Below, piece by piece: positions 48,850-59,800 of a stretch of DNA of 64,000 bases; the stretch's first letter is position 1; the number at the start of each line of letters is the position of its first letter. The DNA lies in contig OX465581.1 of NCBI GenBank assembly GCA_950022655.1, positions 31,095,300 through 31,159,299 of the forward strand. Reading direction: 5' to 3'. A model generated the notes under the pieces. It did not search any database, had not been told where the DNA came from, and worked only from the letters and a program-made list of their open reading frames with translations. This DNA comes from Alentia gelatinosa. Taxonomy: Eukaryota; Annelida; Polychaeta; Phyllodocida; Polynoidae. Made by a program: the position numbers and the translations under genes.

Positions 48850-49320
48850 TGGACTACAGGAATCCAAAACTTAAGTGGCAGGAGGTAAGGTCTTGTGCTA
48901 GATCTTCAAACTTGTTTGCAAAACTCACATGAGCCACTGACCATTGTCTGCCCAAATTAGATTTGCAATGGGTCTGAAAGCTTAAATAAGGTAAATACAG
49001 GTTTGAGGTATATAGTAGTGATAAAACTGTAAACCTGTGTTTATAATCTTTGGATATACCTCACTTGTATCCCCTGATGCTTAAAACCTGGTCTAAAGAC
49101 CTCACACAGATATCGGAAGGTTACTTCACAGGAATAGTTTTGTCATAACCTGCATACACCAGCAGGAGCTCCTCAAGGCAATGAGACAAAAGTCTCGCAT
49201 GGTAGCAGCAGCATATAGAGATGCTATTTAAAGGATATGATGATCATGACTGGAAATAGCTACTTGATGAATGCAAGCTTGGCAAACTGTTGGTAGCAGA
49301 ACTGTCTATATATACTTGGA
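48850..49320 (+). pseudogene. Decayed transposon coding remnants, copy 3
   Basis: The plus strand from about 49080 to 49310 aligns with the reverse complement of 13680-13900. The SAP-like segment reads GYDDHDW, then a stop, then KLLVAEL. Non-functional. Confidence 0.55.
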
Positions 49321-49479
49321 ACACCATAATCTACCTATAACTGGCAAGAAATGTTAAGAGTGAAACCATCATTGCACATGTATCACAAGAACTCAACAGT
49401 CACACTGAAATCTGTGTACAATCTGAGCCTTAGAATCATAACAAGCCTGAAGAGTTTGTCACACGTGTGATATATATAT

Positions 49480-49905
49480 ATTTTAGAAATGAGTTTTATT
49501 AGGGTCTAATTTATACATAAATCACCGAACTTGGCTTAGAGCCGATTTTCCGTTCGGGCCCTCTTAATAAGCAGTGAGTACAGACTGAATCATTTTGTTG
49601 TTATACAAGTGAGTTAAACATATAATATTTTTCATATCCATTTGGCCTGGTGACAATGAGATGTTTGATGGTAATGGGAATGATAAGTTACACACTTTTG
49701 ACCTGTATAGGTACTCTGCCATCGCCAGTTACAGTCACAGTCTGGCGATTTTCAAAAACAATAACAGAGTACATTAGAGCATTATACATCAGTGCTTAAC
49801 AGGTGGCCCATCAGGATCTTGTTGGTAGATGCAGACAATCTCATGCATTTCATTGCTATCATTTCAGCTAGTGCTTAGTTAAAGTCAATGATTCTACATA
49901 CCATC
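49480..49905 (-). mobile_element. Probable 3' UTR of the non-LTR element
   Basis: Sequence between the RT stop codon and an AT-rich tract near 49480; no coding signal. Extent inferred from position only. Confidence 0.35.
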
Positions 49906-51565
49906 TCAATTAATGCCTATTTGATTTGCACAATCATACAAGCATTTTGGATAATTTTTCCTAGTTATGAGTTTGAAATGTTTTCTTACAAGGATAAGTG
50001 TATAGTCTGGTTTTAGGTTATTGCATATTCTCAGCCCTTTCAAATAAAATGAGTTATAGTACACCGCATGTTGTGCCCTCGGGATAATTAGGCGCAGACC
50101 TACATGTCTTCTTGTGGGTAGGTCTCTATGGTCCACAAGTTCAGGGATTTGTGACAGATAGTATGAGTAGTGGATAAGATGTATGTTTCGGCGGTCTTTT
50201 TGTGTTCTAAGTCCTGATATATTATGTAGTTCTTCTGTGTTGTACTTGGGATTTGGTCCCAACCTAATGTTATAGATTATGCATAGTGCTTTATTCTGGA
50301 GCAATTGTATTTCATTGCTACCATGTTGTGTGTTTGGGTCATAGATATAATCACAGTAGTCAAGGTAAGGGAGGATGTTACTCTTATAAACCTGTAGTGC
50401 CACACTAGTGCTTATAAGTTTCCTTATCTTTCGTAGTAAGTATAACTTGTTTCCAACCCTCTGTAGGACCAGCTTGCGATGATCATTAAAAAATAGTTTA
50501 CTGTCTATGGTGAGGCTAAGGTAGTTGAAGTTATTTACCTTGCCCAGTGTATGATTGTTTAGTTGCACTACAGCTGTAGGATGGTTTTCCTTACCATGCT
50601 TATAGTGGATTAGTTGTGTCTTTTTTTCATTGATGGTTAGTAAGTTTTCGTTATACCATTTTTGGACACTGGGCAATATAATTTTCATGTTGTCTGTATT
50701 ATCAGTTGTGATTGCAGTGTCATCTACATATAGATTTATGTGACATGGCATTCTGTCAAGGCTATTGGTTAGGTCATTAATGTAGATAAGGAATAGGGTA
50801 GGTCCAAGGAGCGATCCTTGGGGCACTCCATATGTAGTGTTTTCTAAGCTTGATAATTTATTATCAACAATTGTGTATTGTTTACAATTATGCAGGTAAT
50901 CCTTAAACCAGTTGCAAGTGTGACTGTCAAGACCCAGGTTATAGATTTTGTGTAGTAGAATGTTGTGTGAGACTGAATCAAAAGCTTTTTTAAAATCTAT
51001 AAAAATAGACGTGGGTGCATGGCCTTCTTCCAACCTTTTGTAGATGTATGTTAAGTAACTGTTAATTGCAGTGTTTGTTGAACTGTTTTCCCGGAAACCA
51101 TGCTGAACTCTTATTTAGTAAGCTGTTTGATTCCAGGTAAACTTTTAATCTTTTATTGATAATTTTTTCTAGCAGTTTTCCTGGTAGGGGATGAAGACTA
51201 ATAGGCCGCAGGTTGCTGACTAACTTAGCGTTCCCTTTCTTTGGTATCGGAGTTATGAGTGCTATTTTCCATCTCTGTTATTTGTTGATGGGTTATAGAG
51301 GAGTTGAATAAGATCTGAACTTTATCTGGAGCTGCAAGGAAAGCTATTTTGAATATGCCTGACCTAATGTCTTTGACTGAAGAGGATTTGTTAAAGTCTG
51401 TATTCTTGATTGCTGTTATTATTTCATCAATTGTAATCAGCTCATCTAGGATGTTGTGTTCAGAGGTACGTTGGAGGAATAAATGTGGCTTAGTGTTGAC
51501 TGGAGGAAGCTTCCTAGCTTATTTTTCACCAATGGTTGCAAAGTATTTATTTATATACAAGTAAT
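49906..51565 (-). pseudogene. 5'-truncated non-LTR retrotransposon (reverse transcriptase)
   Basis: The 375-codon frame 51033-49906 carries reverse-transcriptase blocks in order: FIDFKKAFDSVSH, YGVPQGSLLGPTLFLIYIND, the catalytic YVDD box (LYVDDTAIT), then the thumb. Upstream, out of frame, 51290-51110 reads NLRPISLHPLPGKLLEKIIN, and 51560-51350 encodes the preceding linker, so a one-base shift near 51107 breaks the ORF. There is no endonuclease domain; the element stops at the (GAGG)n tract at about 51570. A jockey/CR1-like LINE is likely. Confidence 0.85.
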
Positions 51566-51573
51566 GTATACAT

Positions 51574-51641
51574 GAGGGAGGGAGGGAGGGAGGGAGGGAG
51601 GGAGGGAGGGAGGGAGGGAGGGAGGGAGGGAGGGAGGGAGG
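51574..51641. repeat. (GAGG)n microsatellite
   Basis: About 17 GGGA units, directly followed by GTGGAAGCCTGTAGCAATAT, which recurs after the larger array at 52107. Confidence 0.95.
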
Positions 51642-51963
51642 TGGAAGCCTGTAGCAATATATAAAAATACACTACTGTCGCCGGTCTACATGCGGACCAC
51701 TTCTAACCAGAGCAACCCCCACCCGCTAGTAGGTATTTATTGAGCCGTAACGTTGAGCCGAGTCGTCCATAAGTGTTGAATGAAATTGAACTGCATCTGA
51801 CCTGTGGGGCTCCACCCGCTAGTAGGGATTCATTGAACCCCAACGGGTGCCGACACCAGACGTGTTCGAGGGAATCAGGTCAAATAGGTCACCAGCATAC
51901 AAGACATAGTCAGAGGCTCAACTTAACATAAATATAAGGATCGAACGCACCTACGACCGAGCG

Positions 51964-52106
51964 AGGTAGGGAGGTAGGGAGGGAGGGAGGGAGGGAGGGA
52001 GGGAGGGAGGGAGGGAGGGAGGAAGGGAGGGAGGGAGGGAGGGAGGGAGGGAGGGAGGGAGGGAGGGAGGGAGGGAGGGAGGGAGGGAGGGAGGGAGGGA
52101 GGGAGG
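51964..52106. repeat. (GGGA)n microsatellite, larger array
   Basis: About 35 GGGA units with one interruption, followed by GTGGAAGCCTGTTGCAATAT. The SLPPSLPP frames on the minus strand are artefacts. Confidence 0.95.
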
Positions 52107-52852
52107 TGGAAGCCTGTTGCAATATATATAAATACACTGAACCGCAACAGGTGCCTATACAATATATAAAAATACACTTCTGTCGCCGGGTGCAGACCGG
52201 TATCGATGGTATAATTATTCAGAATACATTACTTTAATGTATTCTAATGTAAGCCGCAAAAACCGTTCCCCGTCTCCCCTAATATATTTCGGTCTTGACC
52301 TACAGGTCAAACCGAAATAATCAGTTGCCCTATCTTCATTATCTTTATCTTCAGAAGATGATTTGATGTCAGAATAACCTAAACATGTACCGAGTGGTGT
52401 TGGTTTCAACATACTTTATTTCTGAAAGATCAAAAATGCATGTTAGTATTACACACATTATCACAGTATTGACGTTATGCATCACGATACAGAATAACAG
52501 TATAAGAATACATGTGGATAGATTACAACCCCGGGATTATCTAGTATAAATGATACAATTATGCTGCAGACCAGCTGCCTCATGTAGAAAACAGGTCTAT
52601 GAACAAATATCTGGTAAAGTTATCACAAGAGTTTATGTAATATTATTTCACGATTCAAAACCTACCAAATTGTAGTATATTTACTTAAATTATATGGGTC
52701 AATTACAAGTCTGTCAAATATTAAAAACTTCATTTAACAGATGATATAGGCACAATATAATTGGTCATTACATAAGTGACACGGATAATGTGTGCCATCA
52801 TACAGGAGCCAATGGACGGATGACTTTAAAATCAAGCTTAGCTCTGGGCCCT

Positions 52853-53483
52853 GTTGAATAAGAAAATTATCACTCGCCCACTCACATTTGGGCAAATGTT
52901 AGAGTTTGTTTGTATAGGTTTCTTATGGCTCGCTCATGCGAGCGTGTGAGCCTGGGCGTTTAAAAATGCGATAATATACGTTGTATGAGAATCTTTATCA
53001 CCCTCCCATGGCCGGCTCTGGTGACTTGCTGAGTCCTTCAGGGGCGATAGGCTCCCCCTTTCGCAATGGTCAAAACAGTGATCGAAAACTTTTTGTGCAG
53101 TAAATCGCATTCAAATTAATATCTTGAGCGAAGAATTCAATACATCTTGGAAACTTATTTACTAAATTTCATCCTTTGCAAATTATTAAGACTTTGTGCG
53201 AAACGTTTTACCGTCCGAACGTCAGTCCTTCACAGAGTTATGATTAGGAGCTACGCTCTCTAATCATAGATCATGTCCGCTTGTTAACCTTAGCAAAAGG
53301 AAAGATCTGTTTGGGGAGGGAGCTTACTTGGCATGAAATGAATAATAAGTCGAGCAATGAGGGGTATCGGGAGAGATGATCCTTATACAACACAGACGAA
53401 ACATTGCGCCTATTATCACAAATTCGCTCACTCGCTCAACCATGATAACTCATCCAGCGTTCGCTTCTTATACAACAAGGTCC
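52853..53483. mobile_element. About 630-bp inverted-repeat element
   Basis: Left end GGGCCCTGTTGAATAAGAA and right end TTCTTATACAACAAGGTCC are imperfect inverted repeats, and similar GAGCGAGTGAGC-type sequence lies inside both. No transposase frame. It ends 180 bp before the stop codon side of the coiled-coil gene. Confidence 0.5.
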
Positions 53484-53663
53484 AAGTCAATTTGATATAC
53501 CAATATCACTGATACTAAAAACAGAATAGTCTGGCAAGAGCAAGGGTGATCAATTTTCTGCTATACATAATGTAAATAGGTGTCAGTTTAACGCTAATAC
53601 ATCTCCCTCTGGCTGTGTACAGCGTTCATCACACGGAAGTCGTCTGCCTTTCATGTGCAGAAT

Positions 53664-53825
53664 TCACTCCGCGTCCTTCTCTTGCTCCTGACGCTGGCGT
53701 TTCTTTTCCAGACGACGTTGTTTGAGCAGCGCCATCTTGTCTTCTCTGGTCAGCAGGCGTCCCGTGGTCGCCGTCGTCTGGCCGGCGTCCGATGCGCCAC
53801 CTACCGCGCCCTCTTCTTCCTCCTC
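53664..53825 (-). CDS. Coiled-coil protein, exon F (stop)
   Basis: Fifty-three codons and TGA. The acceptor chosen is a caaaag preceded by cccttttactcccgct, which gives phase 0 with exon E. The acidic run, Gly/Thr linker and basic terminal helix are encoded here. Other frames across this GC-rich exon are also open and should not be mistaken for the gene. Confidence 0.7.
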   Translation of the reverse strand, partial: EEEEEGAVGGASDAGQTTATTGRLLTREDKMALLKQRRLEKKRQRQEQEKDAE

Positions 53826-56800
53826 CTTTTGAGCGGGAGTAAAAGGGATTGGATGTGCATGAGTGTATTGTATACATTATCCTACACATGATGATTGATT
53901 ACGGCAACAAAAGGGTGGAACTTCTACTGTCTATGACTACTTAACCCTATTATAACTCCGATACAACCATTGATAACTTTGTTATTATGTCATTAAAAAA
54001 CCAAAAGCTGAACATATATTATATACATCACTCATTTGCTTTATAGTAAACACATTATGTATCCTGGAAGCAAAGGGTTACGGTCTGGTACGACTGCCGA
54101 CCAAATAGCAGGCAGGTGGACAATGCATCTAAAGCATAAACATGTATAATTATAGGGTTATAGCATACCAATTTCACATAATTAGAACCCAAGTCATGTT
54201 ATGGCAATATGCATTTAAAAGGTATTAGAAAAGGAATGGTGGAAGACCGTGACATTTTTGTTAGCGAACTATTTCCAATAAAAAAAAAAAATAAAAAAAA
54301 ATATAAGGTCTGAATGTTAGTTTAGGGCAATGCGATAATGTGTTTCAAGTACATCTCTTTGTCGAAAGTTGAATAGTTTCAGCTATGTGAGGATCATACG
54401 CGCGCCTAGCCTAATTGCACTCTCCATCTCTAAGTACATCTTATATGATATTACGAGGTACGAAATGTCATTTATTGTGTGTATTTGGCGGGAGCGTCTA
54501 ACAGTCGAAGGTATCTAGAAGGTCGTATCTGTGTTGTACCTGACTTTAAATCTACCATGCATAGAAACAGAAGTACCGATCGAAGAAAAAAAACCACCAT
54601 GGTCTACATTAAAATATCAAGCCCAAGCAATCTATCATATTTGCCCAAACCTAGACCCTAAATAAACAGGAGATACTTTAAAAGTTGTGACATAGGTTAG
54701 TACGAGATGATGCGATATCTGGTTCGAGGTTATACATCCGAATCTATACTCGACAAGATAGGTAAGGCTTACATTAAGGGAGAAATAGCGATATTGAGAT
54801 TCATTGTTTTTTGCAGCTAATGTTATTAGAAATGAAGAAATAGTTAGCAGCGACCTGCCTATACAGGTAAAACGTTATCTTTCCAAGACGAATACTACTC
54901 ATTCCAACTACCAGTTCACCAAGGCCCTCTGTTTGTCCTGTTAGTTCAAACTTTTGAAGTTGGTAAAACATCAGGGGCCATAGAGACATATCATGAAAGA
55001 AATTATGATTCAATGGCTCTCCATTGAAAAGAATCCTCAGAAAAATAAAGGTTTCCTAATTAATGAACAAGACCCTATATCTTCAATAATATCCTTGATG
55101 AAATAATATCATCACTTTGATTGGGTAAATTCACATGTCAGTAATGCTGGAAAGCCGTTGGGAGGGTAATATAGAGTCCAGGGGCAAACCATGAGATATA
55201 GTCCCTATATCAGTGATGGGATTTCCTTCCCCAGATTGCTAGATCATTTTGCACCGCAAGGGTCATACTTTAGATCAGTGTAAATTCGAGAAGATGATAT
55301 TTTCGGGGGTTGGGGTTCAAAATTAAAACCTGGAAGATGGTGATAACCAAATCCACAACAGATTTTCCAGATATTTGTTTTGCAATTTCCCAGACCCATG
55401 CCTGCTGTATAAATGCATGGGAACATGCTGCTGAAAGATGGATTTCTGCTATTTTCCTAGTTCTCAGGAGAAGATTGATGTATATCCAGTGAGAAAGCTT
55501 TTTGGTGAGGGGAGAAGATTGAATCCATTGAAATTTGTGAAATTAATACTCGGTAATACCCTCAAAGCCCAAACCCCAGGAGCCAAAAAATACCTTCAAA
55601 CGCCCCTACGATCATAGAGGGGTTCAGTCCGTCCCGATGATGTTACGCAGGAGATAAGTTTAGGCTGGAATCCACACCAATAAATTGTCTTGAATTTTTT
55701 TACTTCCTACACAACATAGACATGGTTTGTCTAGGACTGGCGTTTGATATAGCAGTAGTGCACCACATCTAGGGCCCAGGCATGGGGACTGTAAAATTGC
55801 ACAACAATCCGGAAAATTGGCAGGGGCCAGTGCCCTGGGTGGGCGAGCAAGTGGGCAAAGGCCTGAAGCTTCTGCATTCTTAACTATTCTAAATGAATTC
55901 CTGGCCTCAACTAAGAACTGAAAAGACCAGAATAGTGCAAATGTAATACATTTCTTTCAAGTTTTCATTTGCAACCCCACCCTTAAGAAAATGTATACTC
56001 AGAATTATATTGAATTCAGGAATGACATTTGGGATATCAAGAAATCAAGAGTCCTATGCCTGGGAAATGAAAGGTGGGTGCAGTCCTATGCTTTACCCAC
56101 TGGGCTAACTCCCCTCTCCAAAAAGGAAGAATCAAGGTAAGTTTCAGTTAACGTAGAAACTGTCAGAGTGTAAAATGATATCGTTAATTCCAATAGGTAT
56201 TTTTTGTTTTTTTTGTTTTTTATGTGTGTGTGTGTGTGTTAATTCCAATAGGTGATAAAGAAAACTTATCGTGCTGTCATCATCGTATAATTGTGCTCTG
56301 AAGAATAGTTTAATCAGTTGTCATTTCAAAAGACTTGGTTCTTGAAACTAATACGTCAATGATCACCGTTCGGGAAATACAGATCATAAACATCATTTTC
56401 CAAAAAGGTACACATAGATACAGGTTGTACATCATTGAGAGAGCTTGATCAAAAGAACACGTAGATAATTAAAGAAATGAGAGAGGTAGCATTGGCGGAC
56501 ACACGAAGCCAAAGAGCAATTCACAGCAGTCCTCATCAGGCAAGCAGCTGTAGGAATATGAGCGACTTCTCAGTTTTTATTTTCCAAATCAGATAGTCAG
56601 AAGAACGTTCTTGGATGACATCATAGAATCACCTTCCCCACAAAGCACAAACAGTTCTGAGGTTAGTGAAAAGATTAAATGAATAGTCTTTACCAATACG
56701 TCCGCTTCTTCTGGAATCTGGAAGGTAATCTTTGTTAGTCTGGATGCATACTACTTCGTATTCCGTGTAATTTAACGAGAACACATTTTAAAATCTATCA

Positions 56801-59800
56801 ATTGGTAAAGCACTCAATTCTCCCAAATAGGATTTAAAACATCAGGGAAGGAAATACTGGTTGTTACACCAGATATTAGCATACCCCTTTGGGGCTGTCC
56901 ATAAATGACGTCATGTTTATTTTTGACCCCCCGCCCCTCCCCTATTGTCATCTTTTAAAATATACCCTTATCATTGTTGGTCATGGAGACTGGACCCCCC
57001 CCCCTCCTTACTCCCCTCCTGCTGCATGACGACATGTATGGACGGCCCCTTTTGCTAAACCCAAGATGACGTGATAAAAGAGCCAGTATTTAATCATAAT
57101 ATTTCTTGTCATTAATTAAAGATCACTCCTTTGATGTATGGATGGATTCTTCCATAGAAAATTGTATCTTTCCAGATCATGTTCCTTTACACAAACTTGC
57201 ATCTTCTTACGTGGCTGGAGGAAGTATATAAATGTATACAACAATTGGGAAGCAGAAAAATATCCATGACTACGAACCTTTTGCGTCGGCTGACGGTCAC
57301 GCTGCGACTCCATAAACTGTTTCTCCATACGTTTGGCAGCTAAAGCCATCTTCTCGTTCTCCGTCATGCCTTCAGAGCCCTGGTCCTTCACAAGCTCGTC
57401 GAACTTGCGCGCCTTCTTGTCACCAATGTCCTTCATCGTCATCGTCCGCTCGTAGCGCACCCTGGCGATACGTTCCTTCACTGCCGTCTTTTGACGATCC
57501 AGCTCCTCCTGTTGCAGAAATACATTGAAGAGATTTGTAAGCATGGTGTGTTCGATAGGCCTACATAGGCATCATGGTACCCTCTACCTTGTTACATAGA
57601 AATGGTATTTTGCTTGCAAGCAATCTTGGATGCCATTTAAGAAATCTCGATGAATGCTTGTTAAATGCAGTGATTCTAGTGCAGGTTGATAATGTTTAAC
57701 TTGATGTAGGTTCATGTACATATAACTGACATCCCGCACCTAACCGATGACAATACACTGTTCTAAAAATGTAGGTAATGCCCTAAAACACAGGCCATTT
57801 GCTGACCTCGCTGAACTAGTAACTGATAAAGCAGCAGAACACAAAATCAGTGAAACACTCAAAAGGACCTAATTTTCCAAAATTAGCAATATATAAATTC
57901 ATTTAACATAAATAACCCTTCAGACGCCTTTCATAACAAGAGTGAACATCAAACTTTACAAAATAGCAAAATACAATACTAAGGATCTCAAATATATATA
58001 CAAGATATTTGCGTCAAACTGGATGCGGGAAGAGCCGTTTGAGGCTAATTGATGTTATGGTGGAACGAAGTAGCCACCATAACAACATATAGAGAAGATG
58101 GTTATCATTTCGGTATGCCTGTGCATTTAAATACCTGTTTTGTCTTCTCTAGAATAGTCTTCTGACGCATCCCAAGGCTGAATAGAGCGTCGGCTTCCTC
58201 CTGTCGTTTGTTGGATATATCCCTCCGTCGTCGTTGCAGCTGAAGAATGATTATATGCAGAGAAGATTTAAATAACCCTCAAATAGATATGATATATACA
58301 GACATGTTATCCCATGTATAAGGGTGACCATTAATCAGGTGAAAACATAGGTTGGCGATTGCTGCTTTAAACTGTTGATGTTTTCCTGACATATATCAAT
58401 TCGACGTATTCTACAGTTTCCTTTCTTTTTATCTCTCATTAACAAAATATGATAAAAAAAAAAAAAAAGTTTCTCATAACAAGGGCACATTCATTGGGGG
58501 CTTCTTGCCAACATTAGATACATTTGGTTTAATTAGCGGAGTTCTGCTTATTTTCAGTTGTGAACCCTGTTGGACGTGTCTTTCTTTCTGACTCAGCTTC
58601 ATGAAATAGTTGCACTATTTTATCGTTTATCCACCAGGAATATTTCCTGTTCTTGATTAAGTCCAATGAAATTTTCTGGTGGAACATATCTATCTAATTA
58701 CTCCACTGTTGCTTCAAGGATCTGATTCCACTCATCACTTCAAGTCCTGTTTGTTTTCTGCTACTAATAAGCCTCACTGGATTCTTTGATTTTCTGATGA
58801 TCATGTGTGTTATAAATTTTTCCTTCTATCAGGAGGAGCGTCGCTGCAGTGCGTTGATTGTACTGTCGTTACTTTTGTGATAAAAAGAGACACCCCTCTA
58901 TATTTTCGATTTCGATTTTTTAAATTGTTTCTTCATACTATAAACTGGTGATAACATTTACCCCCACCCCCTCACTACATATATACTTAATGGGTGACCC
59001 CATGTCAGATATTGAACTATCATAAAGGATGAACGATAACCATTCCAATAGGGCGTCAGGGAGGGCATGGGTATGGATAAACCGGAGAATTCTGATCGTA
59101 AAAAGAAACGCAACGCCCCAAACGCTTAAGTTAGGTTTTTCACTTGGCAAAACAGCAATCAAACAAGTTACATCGGAAACGTGTAATAAAACACCACCAC
59201 ACATATTCACACCTTTTTATTTCCTTGAAAATCTAGTAATTATTGGGATACATATGAATGAGTATGACAGAAATCGTATCAATATATAATTGTCGGTCAG
59301 GTTAAAAGGATAATGCAATAGGGCCACATAAAAATGAAATGAAAGGCTTTCCGATTAAGAGTTTTATCACAGTAAACCAGTGTTAGAGTTAAATCATTTC
59401 CCTTTCTGTTTAATACCAAGTTCGAAAATACCAAATCAGAGTACGTCCGTCACCATCAAGGGCTCTTGCATAGCACCAAAATGTTGACGCCACATTGTCC
59501 TTACCGTTATTTGTTTCAGTCGTGCCTCTAACTGTAATCATCAAAATTTGTATAGATTGTTTTTATAGGAATATCATCTCTTGACCCCCGAATTATCGAG
59601 AGGTGTAAGAAAGCATCAGAATATATAATCATTGGTCTCAATGTAGTTTCCGGGAATAGGATCGCTTTAACAACTCACCACAAGAACACACCTCTACAAC
59701 CTACCTAAATGATCACCTAAATTCAGTTCTTAATTAATCAAATTCTACTTATAGAGGTTACATTGATATGCTAATTCCAGACAGCGATATTCAAGCTACT

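Noticed and set aside
51910..52177. SLPPSLPP repeat proteins on the minus strand
   Set aside because: Translations of the (GGGA)n array; open in several frames.
53629..53889. 86-codon minus-strand frame over the last coiled-coil exon
   Set aside because: It uses a different frame from the one joined by splice phases and helix pattern; treated as a shadow.
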